Assembly: GCF_014529985.1 (NCBI RefSeq)
Contig: NZ_JACVMU010000002.1
Span: 1 to 64,000 of the forward strand
Direction: 5' to 3'
DNA from: Leucobacter sp. cx-42
GTDB lineage: Bacteria > Actinomycetota > Actinomycetes > Actinomycetales > Microbacteriaceae
DNA: 64,000 bases
Part shown: positions 55,972 to 64,000 of the stretch, in pieces
How the letters are laid out: the number at the start of each line of letters is the position of its first letter
How positions within the stretch are numbered: the first letter of the stretch is position 1
The notes under the pieces: generated by a model
Told to the model about the DNA's origin: nothing
The model's database searches: none
Seen by the model: only the letters and a program-made list of their open reading frames with translations
Position numbers and translations under genes: made by a program

Positions 55972-57707
55972 TACTCTGCTCCCGCCGTATCCATCTGAGA
56001 AGCGACAATCTGCTGGTAAATCTCGTGCGATTCCAGCAGTTCATCGTGGGTGCCGCTGCCGACAAGTTCGCCGTCCTCGAGGACGAGAATCTGATCCGCA
56101 TCCATGATCGAAGAGACGCGCTGCGCAACGATAATTCGAGTCGCGCCACTCGTCGCCTCGGGCAGGGCCGCACGCAGACGCGCGTCGGTTGCGACGTCGA
56201 GCGCGGAGAATGAGTCGTCGAAGAGGTACGCACGAGGCTTTGCCACGAGCGCACGCGCAATCGAAAGCCGCTGGCGCTGACCGCCAGAGACGCTCGTACC
56301 GCCCTGCGATACGGGTTCTTCGAGACCAAGCTCCTTATCGCGCACGAAGTCTTCGCCCTGTGCGACGCGGAGCGCCGACCACAGATCTTCATCGGTCGCG
56401 TCGGCATCGCCGAACCGCAGGTTCGACGCAATCGTGCCCTTAAACAGATAGGGACGCTGCGGGACGAGACTCATGGTGCTCGCGAGCTGGGCGCGCGTGA
56501 GTTTGTCGATGGGCTGGCCATCGACGCGGATCGTTCCTTGCTGTGGATCGAACAGTCGCAGCGCGAGGTTGAGCAGGGTCGTCTTGCCAGAACCAGTCGA
56601 ACCGATGATTGCCGTGGTCTTGCCCGGCTCAGCGACGAAGCTGACGTTCTTGATGACAGGCTGTTCTGCCCCGGGGAAACCGAAGGTCACGCCGTCAAAC
56701 TCAATGCGGCCATTGGCCGGCGTCTCAAGCACCGCAGTCTCCGGGAACTCGAGCGAGGGCTTGGTATCAAGCAGCTCACGAATTCGCTCAGCACAGACCA
56801 CCGCGCGCGGAATCATCATGGTCATGAAGACACCCATCATGACCGCGGCGAGAATCTGCAGCAGGTACTGCAAGAACGCGGTGAGCGAGCCGACCTGCAC
56901 ATCACCAGCATCCACACGGTGACCACCGAACCAGAGCACGGCTGCGGTCGCGAGGTGCAGCACCATCATGATCACGGGGAACATCATCACGAAGATGTTG
57001 CCGACCTTGACCGAGACCTCGGTGATGCGCTCGTTGGCGCCGCGGTAGCGATCCGCCTCGAAATCCTCGCGCACGAATGCGCGCACGACACGGATGCCCA
57101 TGATCTGTTCACGAAGCACCGAGTTGATGTCGTCAACGCGATCCTGCATGGTGCGGAAGAGCGGAAGCAGCAGCCACACGAGGAAGCTCACGATGAGCGC
57201 AAGCAGCGTGACAGAAACCCAGACCAGCCAAGACATTCCGGCGTCTTCACGGAGCGCCATGATGATGCCGCCGATGCACATGATCGGGGCTGACACCATA
57301 AAGTTCAACGTCATGAGCACGAGCATCTGCACCTGCTGCACGTCATTCGTGCCACGGGTGATGAGCGTGCCAGCGCCGAACGACGTGGTCTCAAGGGTCG
57401 AAAGTGAGTCAACCTTGCGGTAGACCTCGCGGCGCAGGTCACGGCCCACGCCCATAGCCGTCAACGAGCCAAATACGACCGCGGCAACCGCGGCCAGAAC
57501 CTGGACGAGCGCGATGACCAACATGGTCCCGCCGGCACTCCAGATGAAGTCAGTATCGCCCTTGGCGATACCCGTATCAATGATCTTTGCGTTCAGGCTT
57601 GGGAGCCAGAGACCGCAAATTGTGGACACCAGCTGCAACACGACAACGAGCGCTATTAACCACCAATAGCGCTTTGCGTGCTTCAGCGTGAGTGAGAGGA
57701 GAGCCAA
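55971..57707 (-). CDS. ABC exporter, permease-ATPase fusion (degenerate-site half)
   Basis: 578 aa with six helices and an ATPase domain: Walker A GSTGSGKTT near 375, signature VSGGQRQRLSIARAL and Walker B AYLFDDSFSALD. The residue after the Walker B Asp is Asp instead of Glu, and the switch region reads IVAQRVSSI, without the His; both mark the catalytically weak partner in heterodimeric exporters such as TM287/288. TTG start at 57707 with GAAAGG upstream. Confidence 0.9.
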   Translation of the reverse strand: MALLSLTLKHAKRYWWLIALVVVLQLVSTICGLWLPSLNAKIIDTGIAKGDTDFIWSAGGTMLVIALVQVLAAVAAVVFGSLTAMGVGRDLRREVYRKVDSLSTLETTSFGAGTLITRGTNDVQQVQMLVLMTLNFMVSAPIMCIGGIIMALREDAGMSWLVWVSVTLLALIVSFLVWLLLPLFRTMQDRVDDINSVLREQIMGIRVVRAFVREDFEADRYRGANERITEVSVKVGNIFVMMFPVIMMVLHLATAAVLWFGGHRVDAGDVQVGSLTAFLQYLLQILAAVMMGVFMTMMIPRAVVCAERIRELLDTKPSLEFPETAVLETPANGRIEFDGVTFGFPGAEQPVIKNVSFVAEPGKTTAIIGSTGSGKTTLLNLALRLFDPQQGTIRVDGQPIDKLTRAQLASTMSLVPQRPYLFKGTIASNLRFGDADATDEDLWSALRVAQGEDFVRDKELGLEEPVSQGGTSVSGGQRQRLSIARALVAKPRAYLFDDSFSALDVATDARLRAALPEATSGATRIIVAQRVSSIMDADQILVLEDGELVGSGTHDELLESHEIYQQIVASQMDTAGAE

Positions 57708-57828
57708 CGTGCACCTTTCGAGAACTCACAGATTGAGGTTTCACACGCTTGCCAAGACGCAGGAAACAGAGTGGGCAAGTCTAACATTCTGAAACTGAAA
57801 TAGAACAGCACGAACCCAGACAAAAAAG

Positions 57829-57858
57829 AACGGGGCCACCCGAAGGTGACCCCGTTCC
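57829..57858 (-). terminator. rplJ-rplL terminator
   Basis: Thirteen-base arms (57829-57841 with 57846-57858, one mismatch) around a tetraloop; on the minus strand it ends in TTTTTT. A clear intrinsic terminator 27 bases after rplL. Confidence 0.92.
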
Positions 57859-57884
57859 GAAGTATCGCTAAAGTGCGAAAAAAC

Positions 57885-58262
57885 TTAGACGAGCTTTACG
57901 CCAGCGCCAGCCTCTTCGAGCTTCTTCTTTGCGTCTTCAGCAGCTTCCTTGTTAGCGCCCTCGAGGACAGCCTTGGGAGCTTCCTCAACGAGTGCCTTTG
58001 CCTCGCCGAGGCCCAGGCTGGTGAGCTCGCGCACAACCTTGATGACCTGGATCTTCTTGTCGCCAACGTTGTCGAGGATGACGTCGAACTCGTCCTTCTC
58101 CTCAACAGCCTCAGCAGCTGCAGCGGGTGCTGCAGCAACTGCGACGGGAGCAGCAGCCGAAACGTCGAAGGTCTCCTCGAAAGCCTTTACGAACTCCGAG
58201 AGCTCGATGAGGGTGAGCTCCTTGAACTGTGCGAGCAACTCTTCAGTCGAAAGCTTAGCCAT
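57885..58262 (-). CDS. rplL: 50S ribosomal protein L7/L12
   Basis: 125 aa. N-terminal dimer domain ([20 protein letters not shown]), an Ala-rich hinge near residues 35-52, and the C-terminal domain [40 protein letters not shown]. Forms the ribosomal stalk that recruits translation GTPases. The ATG at 58262 has AAGGAG upstream, 79 bases after rplJ. Confidence 0.98.
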   Translation of the reverse strand: MAKLSTEELLAQFKELTLIELSEFVKAFEETFDVSAAAPVAVAAAPAAAAEAVEEKDEFDVILDNVGDKKIQVIKVVRELTSLGLGEAKALVEEAPKAVLEGANKEAAEDAKKKLEEAGAGVKLV

Positions 58263-58341
58263 TTGTATCTCCTTGATGTTTGCCCCTTCCACTCAGTGAA
58301 AGAGGCTGATTCTTTAAATGCGGATCCGGCGAGAGCCGAAT

Positions 58342-58851
58342 TTACGCGTCCTGCTTCTCCTGCAGCGCACCGAGGCCGCGAGCGACCTTGGCGGGCAGTG
58401 CGTTGAACAGCTGTGCAGCACCGACCAGAGCAGCCTGCATAGCGCCTGCGGCCTTCGCCAGCAGAACCTCGCGGCTCTCGAGATCGGCAAGCTTGCCTAC
58501 CTCAGCGGCAGTAAGGGCGTTTCCGTCAAAGAAGCCGGCCTTTACTACCAAAAGAGGGTGTGCCTTGGCGAAGTCACGCATTGCCTTTGCGACTGCGACG
58601 GTGTCACCGTGAACGAAAGCGAGTGCCGAAGGACCGGCAAGCTCGTCATCGAACGCAGTGATTCCGGCGTTGTTAGCCGCAATCTTGGTCAGCGTGTTCT
58701 TCGCCACAGCGTACGTCGCGTGCTCGCGGATGCTGTTACGGAGTTCACCCATCTCAGCAACCGAGAGACCGCGGTACTCAGTCAGCAGAACGGCACTCGA
58801 CTCTTCAAACTTGCGCTGAAGATCGGCAACCGTAGCGTCCTTTGTAGCCAT
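58342..58851 (-). CDS. rplJ: 50S ribosomal protein L10
   Basis: 169 aa. AVLLTEYRGLSVAEMGELRNSIRE, YAVAKNTLTKIAANNAG and the C-terminal Ala-rich helix that holds L7/L12 dimers. It binds 23S rRNA at the stalk base and, in many bacteria, its own leader mRNA. AAGGGAG lies upstream of ATG. Confidence 0.98.
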   Translation of the reverse strand: MATKDATVADLQRKFEESSAVLLTEYRGLSVAEMGELRNSIREHATYAVAKNTLTKIAANNAGITAFDDELAGPSALAFVHGDTVAVAKAMRDFAKAHPLLVVKAGFFDGNALTAAEVGKLADLESREVLLAKAAGAMQAALVGAAQLFNALPAKVARGLGALQEKQDA

Positions 58852-58873
58852 GGCGCTCCCTTAGTTGTTGTCT

Positions 58874-58895
58874 CCAACCAACGGACGTTGGTTGG
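58874..58895 (-). promoter_or_regulatory. Inverted repeat next to the rplJ ribosome site
   Basis: CCAACCAACG (58874-58883) and CGTTGGTTGG (58886-58895) are perfectly complementary, only about 23 bases upstream of rplJ. In the mRNA this forms a stem close to the ribosome site, where L10 autoregulation could act. Confidence 0.5.
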
Positions 58896-58930
58896 TGGCC
58901 GCGCCGCACGAAACTTCCCTAGAAACAAGA

Positions 58931-58960
58931 AAAAGCTCCGGCGCGCATGCACGGAGCTTC
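58931..58960 (-). terminator. Attenuator-like terminator in the rplJ leader
   Basis: AAGCTCCG (58933-58940) and its complement CGGAGCTT (58952-58959) form a stem that on the minus strand ends in GCTTTTTCTTG. It lies about 80 bases before rplJ inside the leader, so read-through would be needed for rplJL expression, or transcription starts after it. Confidence 0.65.
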
Positions 58961-59078
58961 ACTGAGAGAAGTTACTCAAGGAATATCTGTACCTGCGCTG
59001 GTTTCTGCAGAAGCAGACATTACGGAAATCAATGAAGATTTCTACCGGCGGTCTTGGGCCATGGAATAGCTTAACACA

Positions 59079-59114
59079 GAAAAACACCCCCACTGGTCGG
59101 TGGGGGTGTTTTTC
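59079..59114. terminator. Terminator after the response regulator gene
   Basis: Arms 59079-59093 and 59100-59114 (GAAAAACACCCCCAC and complement) with a 6-base loop; T-rich on both strands. Ends the response regulator transcript just before the rplJ promoter region. Confidence 0.93.
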
Positions 59115-59133
59115 CGTGCAGCGCGCTTACTGG

Positions 59134-59856
59134 TTAGGCAGCGGGCTTCAGCATGTAGCCAGCACCGCGGACGGTGTGGATCATCGTGGGACGACCGGTG
59201 TCGATCTTCTTGCGAAGGTACGAAATGTACAGCTCAACAACGGTCGGCTTGCCCTTGAAGTCGTATGCCCAGACGCGATCGAGGATCTGCGCCTTCGAGA
59301 GCACGCGACCAACATTGCGCATCAGGTAACGAAGAAGCTCGTACTCGGTGCTCGTGAGGGTGATGATCTCGCCACCACGCTCCACCTCGTAGCTGTCTTC
59401 ATTCAAGGTGAGGTCACCAACCTGCAGGAGTGCAGCGGGGCCACCGGTGGCGCCCATGCGCGCACGGCGCACGAGACCACGGAGACGAGCAAGCAACTCT
59501 TCGAGGCTGAATGGCTTGACGACATAATCGTCGCCACCTGCGGTCAGGCCAGTCACGCGATCTTCTACCGCGTCAAGCGCGGTGAGGAAGAGCACGGGGA
59601 ACAGCGCGCCGGATTCACGAACCCGGGTCAGCAGCTGCAGGCCATCCATATCGGGGAGCATGATGTCGAATACTGCAACATCAGGCTTGAAGGTCGCCGC
59701 CAGCTCAAGTGCTTCCGCTGCGTTCGAGGCCGTTTCTACTTCCCAGCCTTCGTAACGGAGCGCCATAGCAATGAGCTGCGTGATCGACGCTTCATCATCT
59801 ACTACGAGTGCGCGAACCCGTGTATCGGGGTCGCTTATCAAATTATCGGTGGACAT
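59134..59856 (-). CDS. OmpR-family response regulator, TcrX-like
   Basis: About 240 aa. Receiver domain: DD at 20-21, phospho-acceptor Asp 64 in VAVFDIMLPDMDG, Lys near 117 in VVKPFS. The C-terminal winged helix contains LTSTEYELLRYLMRNVGRVLSKAQILDRVW and VVELYISYLRKKIDTGRP. The MALRYEGW start and AVEDR loop are close to mycobacterial TcrX. ATG at 59856 was chosen; 59874 and 59901 are also open. No histidine kinase gene is adjacent. Confidence 0.93.
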   Translation of the reverse strand: MSTDNLISDPDTRVRALVVDDEASITQLIAMALRYEGWEVETASNAAEALELAATFKPDVAVFDIMLPDMDGLQLLTRVRESGALFPVLFLTALDAVEDRVTGLTAGGDDYVVKPFSLEELLARLRGLVRRARMGATGGPAALLQVGDLTLNEDSYEVERGGEIITLTSTEYELLRYLMRNVGRVLSKAQILDRVWAYDFKGKPTVVELYISYLRKKIDTGRPTMIHTVRGAGYMLKPAA

Positions 59857-59979
59857 GTCAATATACTCTCTCATCACACTGAAGAGTCGCTGAATATACA
59901 ATGAGTACTACAAGAGGATCTTGAGGCTCAATAACGCTACAAAGCAACTCTGAATACTAACAGTGATCGACGTGCCACA

Positions 59980-60570
59980 ATGGACGTCGTGTCTGGTCTC
60001 CCGTACTCCAATCGAATCGTGACAGACGGCACGGATCGTGCAGCCTGGTTCCAAGCCCGTAGCCGTGGCATCACCGCAACCGATGTCGCGAAGCTTTCAA
60101 CGCCGCGTTCTATCCAGAACGCGGCGCAGGAAAAGCTCTACGGCAGCAGCTTCCGTGGCAATGCATTCACGGAACATGGCAACCTCCGAGAGCCGGTCAT
60201 CGCAGACTGGGTGCTTCGTGAATACGGTATTGCGCCTAGCCAGGCACTTTTCCATGCTGAGTATGATTTGCGCCACCTCGCGACGCCGGATGGCCTAGTT
60301 GAGCGGGAAAATGGCCATCTTGAGCTTGCTGAGATCAAAACTACGAACAAGCTATGGAGAACCATTCCGCGAAACTACATGCGCCAGATCTGGTGGCAGC
60401 AGTACGTGCTCGGCGCTGAACGCACACTCATGGTGTGGGAGCGGCACGAGAATTTTGTCCCCGTCGGCGACCCCGAGATTCGCTGGGTCGATCGCGACGA
60501 ATCGGAAATTGAAAAGCTCGTCGGACTCGCGGGCGAGCTCATTGATGTGCTTATCCAAAGAACTACATAG
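59980..60570 (+). CDS. YqaJ-like recombinase-family nuclease
   Basis: 196 aa. FQARSRGITATDVAKL, HGNLREPVIADWVL, LATPDGLVE, LAEIKTTNKLW and YMRQIWWQQYVLGAE give the lambda-exonuclease-like fold: Glu and Asp metal ligands and the ExK motif are present. YqaJ proteins are usually phage 5'-3' exonucleases that pair with a single-strand annealing protein. None lies nearby, so this is a lone chromosomal copy. A -10-like TACTAA lies at 59955-59960. Confidence 0.85.
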   Translation: MDVVSGLPYSNRIVTDGTDRAAWFQARSRGITATDVAKLSTPRSIQNAAQEKLYGSSFRGNAFTEHGNLREPVIADWVLREYGIAPSQALFHAEYDLRHLATPDGLVERENGHLELAEIKTTNKLWRTIPRNYMRQIWWQQYVLGAERTLMVWERHENFVPVGDPEIRWVDRDESEIEKLVGLAGELIDVLIQRTT

Positions 60571-60608
60571 CAACAACATCGAGACTCATTTCGAGTCAAA
60601 AAGTATTT

Positions 60609-61394
60609 TTATTGAAAGAACGATTTCGGCGTGTCGTTCACGGTTTGTGACCCCAAAGCCTGATCTAGATTTGCAAAACTTTCTTCAGAAAGAATTTGCA
60701 CCGCACGACGAATTTCTTCAATCCCGGGCAAGTCCTGGAATTTTCGTGTCTCAGCACCCACCGACAACAGGAGATCACCAGATCCCCAGACACGTTGACC
60801 GAGGTGCTGTTTGGTACGCACGTCACGAACTCGGGAGAGTGAAACGTCACTCCGCGTTCGGACAAACAGGCCGCGGCTTTCAATAAGACGCTCAGTCGTG
60901 ACAGTGACGCGACGGTTCATCCAACTCAAGATCGGCAACAGGCCGAGGACGAGCGCGACAACGATCGCCCCAACGCCCACCAGCACGTTCTGCCAGGTCT
61001 CTTCAAAACCGCCAACGAAGAAACCAGTGAGCGCAGCAACCGCGATCAGCACGAGAACCGGGAACAGCAGGCGATGCCCGTGACGGCGCAGTCGCATGAT
61101 GACCTGTTCTGAACCGCCGACGGACACTGGTCGCGCGGGCGCTTCAGGCTGCTGCAGCTGTGCCCATGCCTGATCCGCGCCCGGCTGATATGCCGACTGC
61201 TCGCTGTTGGTGTGATCGATGACGGGATCGGCGCCCCTGCGACCACGCCCAAATCGGCGCTTTCCCGGGACGTTCTCCCCGGGAATCACGGTCGTCTCTG
61301 GGAGAACAGTCGTGTGCGCAGACGTCCCGCTCTCACCCGGCGCAACAGAACCTGCGTTCGGGTCAGCGTGATCGGGTGAAGAAGACTGGCGCAT
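60609..61394 (-). CDS. PH-domain membrane protein (DUF304-like)
   Basis: About 261 aa. A disordered Pro/Gly-rich, Arg-rich first 110 residues, two helices near 135-155 and 165-190 in one hairpin, and a bacterial PH domain: VTTERLIESRGLFVRTRSDVSLSRVRDVRT, GDLLLSVGAE. The start at 61394 was chosen because the extension to 61541 runs over the divergent gene. Function of this group is unknown. Confidence 0.8.
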   Translation of the reverse strand: MRQSSSPDHADPNAGSVAPGESGTSAHTTVLPETTVIPGENVPGKRRFGRGRRGADPVIDHTNSEQSAYQPGADQAWAQLQQPEAPARPVSVGGSEQVIMRLRRHGHRLLFPVLVLIAVAALTGFFVGGFEETWQNVLVGVGAIVVALVLGLLPILSWMNRRVTVTTERLIESRGLFVRTRSDVSLSRVRDVRTKQHLGQRVWGSGDLLLSVGAETRKFQDLPGIEEIRRAVQILSEESFANLDQALGSQTVNDTPKSFFQ

Positions 61395-61464
61395 GTTCCC
61401 ATTGTGCCGGATACTCTGGGATACAAGCACCTTGCGTTCACATCCTCGGCGAAAGGCGACCAGC

Positions 61465-62466
61465 ATGGCTTCCAAATCAGGCGATGATACGAGCAGCTTC
61501 GACCCCTCGCAGTATGCTCCGCCGGAGGGTGAGTCCCTCACAACCCCCGAAAGTGCGCGGGAAAATGTGCCGCAGTTTGATCGGCCGTATTCGACCGACG
61601 ATCTCTATGCGACCGGGGTTCCCTCGCTTGAGGATCTGTTCGCCGATGCCGCCGCGGAGACCGCTCACGCAGCGCAAGAGACCGAAACGGTAGCGTCACC
61701 CGGCGCCATGCCTCCCCTAGGCTCGCCACCCCCGGTTGCTCCGCTGCCTGCGGCGCCCACTCCCCCAAAGCGACGATTGCCGTGGGCGTGGATCGCCGCT
61801 GTCGTGGTCGTTCTCCTCGGCATCGGAGCAGGGGCAATCGCGGTGAGCGCGCGCGCGGGCGACTCAGCTGAGGTGGCCGAGCCCGCGCCAGGAACAAAGA
61901 ATCCGCAGACGGACGGCGCAGGAACCGCCACCGACGGCAATAAGGGTTCCACGGGTGGCGGTGACAAGACCAAGCCGGCGGCAATGGTGCTGCCGGAGTG
62001 CGAACAGTTGGATCCAGTCGCCCAGAAACCCACCGATGAGATGCTCGCCAAAGGCATGGACGTCAACCATGGCGAGCAGGCGTTCGGAACAGACAACAGA
62101 GATATCTTTATCGGCGATTCCACTCGAGCAGCTATCGCAGAAACCACCCAGATCAGAGCGTGCCAATACGCATTCCATCTGGAGTCGGGAACACGTCTCA
62201 TAGCGGCAGAAGTGCCAGACGACGCGCGTGATGCACTCATCGGAGTCATGGAAGCAGACTCCGAGATTACGCAGAGCACCATCGGTAAGGCGAAACTCTT
62301 CACGTGGGAGGAGTACGTGCCGGAGGGCCACATGCCCTACCGATTCACGGCACACATTTTCCTCGATAACGCGTGGGTGCTGATCATCACCGGGCAGGAG
62401 TTTGAAGAGCAAATCCAGGCAGCCTATGACAGCTTGGTTGCAGCGAATCCTGGGCTTGGCGAGTAG
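61465..62466 (+). CDS. Pro-rich one-helix membrane protein of unknown function
   Basis: About 333 aa. A Pro/Ala-rich cytoplasmic part (residues 1-105), one helix near 108-130, a Gly/Thr/Lys linker, and an extracytoplasmic domain from about 180 containing PECEQLDPVAQKPTDEML, QIRACQYAFHLESGTRL and RFTAHIFLDNAWVLIITGQEF. Two Cys (in PECE and RACQ) may pair. GAAAGGCG lies upstream of the ATG. Family not recognised. Confidence 0.75.
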   Translation: MASKSGDDTSSFDPSQYAPPEGESLTTPESARENVPQFDRPYSTDDLYATGVPSLEDLFADAAAETAHAAQETETVASPGAMPPLGSPPPVAPLPAAPTPPKRRLPWAWIAAVVVVLLGIGAGAIAVSARAGDSAEVAEPAPGTKNPQTDGAGTATDGNKGSTGGGDKTKPAAMVLPECEQLDPVAQKPTDEMLAKGMDVNHGEQAFGTDNRDIFIGDSTRAAIAETTQIRACQYAFHLESGTRLIAAEVPDDARDALIGVMEADSEITQSTIGKAKLFTWEEYVPEGHMPYRFTAHIFLDNAWVLIITGQEFEEQIQAAYDSLVAANPGLGE

Positions 62467-62493
62467 GCCTCCCGGCCGTACCTGCGCAACGGT

Positions 62494-64000
62494 TTAGCCC
62501 CGCGGCAACACCGGCACTGCTGCAAGCAGCTCTCGACCGTACGCGGTGCGCGGGCCAGCGAAGAACTCTTCGCCGCCGCTCTCGACAATCGCGCCGTTCT
62601 GCATCACGAGCGCCCGCGAGCAGATCTCTCGCACAACGGCAAGGTCGTGCGAGACGAAGACCATCGCGAGGCCACGCTCGAGTCGCAACCGTTCGAGCAG
62701 CGCAAGAATGCCGGCCTGCACCGAGACGTCAAGGGCACTCGTCGCCTCATCAGCGACGAGCACCTCTGGTTCGACGGCGAGCGCGCGAGCAATTGCGACG
62801 CGTTGCCGCTGACCGCCGGAGATCTCATGCGGATAGGCGCCAGCGATGGCACTGTCGAGTCCGACTTCGGCGAGCAGCGAAATGGCACGGGCCCGTGCCT
62901 GCGCGCGGTTGAGCCGCTCTCCGGTCTCTCGGCCACGGAGCTGCACTAGCTCAATGAGTACTGAGCCAACGGTGAGCCGAGGGTTGAGCGCGGCAGCGGG
63001 ATCTTGTGGGACGAGCTGCACGTGCGGGTTCGCAGCGCGGATGCGTGCGCGACCGGCCATGCCCGGCTCGATCACCCCGGCAGCGCCGCAGAAGGTCACG
63101 CGCCCAGCGCTCAGCGGCAGCTCCCCGACGAGCGCACGCGCGACGGTCGTCTTTCCGGAGCCTGATTCGCCGACGAGACCAATGACCTCGCCGCATTTGA
63201 GTGCAAAGTTGATGTTGCCCGCGCCGATCTCGGCGCCGTACTTCACGGTGAGGTCGGCGACAGTGAGCACGGTCTCGGCCGCCGGGTCAATCGGCACTGG
63301 CGATGCTGAGCCGTCGGGAACTGCCGCGAGCAGCTCTTGTGTGTAAGCCGCCTGTGGTCGCGAGATGACCTCGGCGAGCGTGCCCTCTTCGACAATGTCA
63401 CCGCCGTACATGACGGCGATCCGGTCACAGACGTCTGCGACGACTGCGAGGTCGTGCGAGACGAAGACGAGCGTGAGGCCGCGTTCACGGCGAAGTTCTG
63501 TGAGCAACGCAAGCACTTCGCGCTGCACGGTGACGTCAAGCGCGGTCGTCGGCTCATCACACAGCAGTACCGCCGGATCGCCCGCGAGCGCAATTGCGAT
63601 CACGATGCGCTGTCGCTGACCGCCGGAAAGCTCGTGCGGGAACGACCGCGCAATGCGGTCTTCGTCTGGGAGCTGCACCGCCGCAAGGAGTTCGCGGGTG
63701 CGGGCTGCCGGATCCGCCGCCCCGGCCGCCTTGCAGGCGGCAAGCACCTGCGAGCCAACGCGCGCGAGCGGATCGAGCGCGGTCGCCGGGTCTTGGAACA
63801 CCATGCCGATCGGCCCACCCACCGACACCTCAATACGATCGGTCGGCAGCTTCGTGTGCATCGCACCAAATTCGACACCGACCGGCAATAGCCCGAGGAT
63901 CGCCCGCAGCGTCAGACTCTTGCCTGAGCCGGACTCCCCCACGATGCCGAGCGCTTCGCCCGCCTGCAGCTCGATGTTGATGCCCGTCGCACCACCAATA
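62494..64000 (-). CDS. Fused dipeptide/oligopeptide-type ABC ATPase (partial, runs off the window)
   Basis: At least 500 aa. The first codons lie beyond position 64000; reading the edge gives GINIELQAGEALGIVGESGSGKS, so the ATG near 63942 is internal. Two ATPase halves: Walker A GESGSGKS and signature LSGGQRQRIVIAIAL in the first, GESGSGKTT and ISGGQRQRVAIARAL in the second; FQDPATALDP and PQDPAAALNPR are typical of DppD/DppF. This GsiA/YejF-like arrangement powers uptake of dipeptides, oligopeptides or nickel. Permease and binding-protein genes should lie outside. Confidence 0.9.
   Translation of the reverse strand, partial: IGGATGINIELQAGEALGIVGESGSGKSLTLRAILGLLPVGVEFGAMHTKLPTDRIEVSVGGPIGMVFQDPATALDPLARVGSQVLAACKAAGAADPAARTRELLAAVQLPDEDRIARSFPHELSGGQRQRIVIAIALAGDPAVLLCDEPTTALDVTVQREVLALLTELRRERGLTLVFVSHDLAVVADVCDRIAVMYGGDIVEEGTLAEVISRPQAAYTQELLAAVPDGSASPVPIDPAAETVLTVADLTVKYGAEIGAGNINFALKCGEVIGLVGESGSGKTTVARALVGELPLSAGRVTFCGAAGVIEPGMAGRARIRAANPHVQLVPQDPAAALNPRLTVGSVLIELVQLRGRETGERLNRAQARARAISLLAEVGLDSAIAGAYPHEISGGQRQRVAIARALAVEPEVLVADEATSALDVSVQAGILALLERLRLERGLAMVFVSHDLAVVREICSRALVMQNGAIVESGGEEFFAGPRTAYGRELLAAVPVLPRG

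Overview
The window is high-GC actinobacterial chromosome. The support is a small SRP RNA of the actinobacterial type, GTG and TTG starts, several likely leaderless genes, DtxR/IdeR-like iron boxes, an LAxTG (sortase E type) surface protein and an rplJ-rplL pair. A member of the Micrococcales, possibly Microbacteriaceae, fits best; that placement is inference from gene content, not from a search. No prophage, insertion sequence, CRISPR array or tRNA gene was recognised.

Layout. (1) 1-9925, amide and ring catabolism: a PucR-type regulator diverges from hyuA-hyuB (ATP-dependent hydantoinase/oxoprolinase), followed by an NCS1 permease, a Dcu-type dicarboxylate carrier and, convergent, an N-formylglutamate amidohydrolase-family enzyme. 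(2) 10124-12851: a strong promoter drives an overlapping pair, UDP-GlcNAc 2-epimerase and a processive membrane glycosyltransferase. (3) 12848-16862 (minus): phosphonate/phosphite-type ABC uptake genes phnD-phnC-phnE coupled to a tyrosine-phosphatase-like gene and a TetR regulator. (4) 17047-27401: two complete siderophore uptake systems (the first with a siderophore-interacting reductase), separated by an APC permease; both have iron-box-like sites. (5) 27563-29532: an isolated TadA/TadB-like pair with no pilin gene. (6) 29809-37634: acetyl-CoA synthetase, a membrane glycerophosphodiesterase, an LARTG surface protein, RidA with a DUF4177-like protein, and a metallophosphoesterase.

(7) 37670-41285 is visibly lower in GC and reads as a transferred cassette: small secreted two-cysteine peptide, lipoprotein, membrane-fusion-like adaptor, ABC ATPase and FtsX/MacB-like permease, all in one direction. 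This is the best candidate for an undescribed system. A gene-free gap follows it. (8) 41709-48063: asd-lysC and recR-dnaX; the DnaX tail is very long and Q/P/A-rich. (9) 48148-53584: a membrane protein, a nitrilase-family amidase and pta-ackA, with a twin palindrome upstream of pta. (10) 53868-58851: SRP RNA, a heterodimeric ABC exporter and rplJ-rplL with an attenuator-like leader. (11) 59134-64000: a TcrX-like response regulator without its kinase, a lone YqaJ-type nuclease, a PH-domain membrane protein, a proline-rich one-TM protein and the 3' part of a fused dipeptide-type ABC ATPase cut by the window edge.

Acetate metabolism is represented by both acs and pta-ackA. Regulatory sites, starts and terminators were read by eye; family names come from recognised motifs.
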